Part shown: positions 6,531 through 6,887 of the stretch, piece after piece
Position numbering within the stretch: position 1 is the first letter of the stretch
How the letters are laid out: every line of letters starts with the position of its first letter
DNA from: Dehalococcoidia bacterium UBA2777
GTDB taxonomy: Bacteria; Chloroflexota; Dehalococcoidia; UBA2247; UBA2777
Length of the DNA: 6,887 nucleotides
Direction: 5' to 3'
Assembly: GCA_002352365.1 (NCBI GenBank)
Contig: DEIJ01000111.1
Span: 1 to 6,887 of the forward strand
Notes under the pieces: generated by a model
The model's input: the letters and a program-made list of their open reading frames with translations, nothing else
Databases searched by the model: none
Told to the model about the DNA's origin: nothing
Made by a program: the position numbers and the translations under genes

Positions 6531-6887
6531 ATGCAGATTGGGATTGAAGTTGAACCTAATCCTAACGTCCCCCCAATTAATCCTGGGGATACAGTAATAG
6601 TCAGTACCAGGATAGGAGAGGGGGGAAGGAAGCATGCCCAGTTGTTTCAAGGGGTAGTAATTCGAGTAAAAAAAGGTGGGGCTGGTGCCAACTTCACGGT
6701 AAGACGGGTTACTCATGGTGTGGGAGTGGAATGTACCTTCCCTATTTATTCGCCGCTCGTAGAAAAGGTAGAGGTATTAAAGCCAGGAAGGGCACGTCGG
6801 GCGAAGCTGTACTACCTGCGAGGTCTCAGCAGTAAGCAAAGCCGAGCTAAACTGAAGATAAAAGCTAAGACGCCAGAAAAAGGGGGG
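6531..6887 (+). CDS. rplS: 50S ribosomal protein L19 (3' end cut by window)
   Basis: L19 sits at the interface between the 30S and 50S subunits. The ATG follows AAAGGGG by 6 bases and opens 119 codons without a stop to the window edge. The product shows the L19 signature throughout: PPINPGDTVIVSTRIGEGG near 14-32, QLFQGVVIRVKKGG, ANFTVRRVTHGVGVE, FPIYSPLVEKVEVLKPG, and RRAKLYYLRG in the last third. Bacterial L19 is usually 113-120 residues, so only a short basic tail and the stop are likely missing. The tail (KQSRAKLKIKAKTPEKGG) is lysine-rich and differs from the E. coli ending. It follows trmD by 18 bases, the normal arrangement. No open-ended frame call is needed on the other strand. Confidence 0.96.
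   Translation, partial: MQIGIEVEPNPNVPPINPGDTVIVSTRIGEGGRKHAQLFQGVVIRVKKGGAGANFTVRRVTHGVGVECTFPIYSPLVEKVEVLKPGRARRAKLYYLRGLSSKQSRAKLKIKAKTPEKGG

Noticed and set aside
6282..6716. Minus-strand open frame of 144 codons across the trmD end and rplS start
   Set aside because: It lies opposite two clearly recognised genes, has no family resemblance, and its length is expected by chance in this composition.
1..6887. A new defence, mobile or otherwise undescribed system
   Set aside because: Every full-length gene belongs to a known housekeeping family, and no repeats, integrase, transposase, toxin-antitoxin pair or array is visible.

Overview
This window is compact bacterial chromosome made almost entirely of housekeeping genes. 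Two transcription units run away from a shared 126-base intergenic region at about 5161-5286. Several protein details suggest a Chloroflexota (possibly Dehalococcoidia-like) genome: a GuaB3-type IMPDH-family protein, a GSGRTG variant of the PlsY motif, and a GpsA nucleotide-binding loop of the SASWG type. This placement comes from family recognition without any search, so it is a moderate-confidence inference.

Leftward unit (minus strand, 5160 to 72): guaB3-like IMPDH-family gene, argF (ornithine carbamoyltransferase), der (double-GTPase ribosome assembly factor), plsY (acyl-phosphate:glycerol-3-phosphate acyltransferase) and gpsA (glycerol-3-phosphate dehydrogenase). The genes are packed tightly. 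There is a 22-base overlap at guaB3/argF, an ATGA overlap at argF/der, a 46-base overlap at der/plsY and a 13-base gap at plsY/gpsA, so one polycistronic, translationally coupled message is likely. GpsA makes the glycerol-3-phosphate that PlsY acylates, so the last two genes form the entry to phospholipid synthesis. The others serve purine metabolism, arginine synthesis and 50S ribosome maturation. After gpsA, the first 71 bases hold no complete gene, but one minus-strand frame reads like a lipoprotein signal sequence and may be the start of the next gene.

Rightward unit (plus strand, 5296 to the window end): a MogA/MoaB-family molybdopterin-biosynthesis gene, trmD (tRNA m1G37 methyltransferase) and rplS (ribosomal protein L19, cut off by the window end). 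trmD-rplS is a classic pair. Their usual upstream partners rpsP and rimM are absent and a molybdenum-cofactor gene takes that place.

The intergenic region carries two good back-to-back sigma-70-type promoters whose -35 boxes lie only 6 bases apart. I see no tRNA, rRNA, CRISPR array, insertion sequence, prophage gene or defence system. I found no new biological system. The points worth a second look are residue substitutions in known enzymes, an overprinted gene junction, the divergent promoter and the truncated signal at the left edge.
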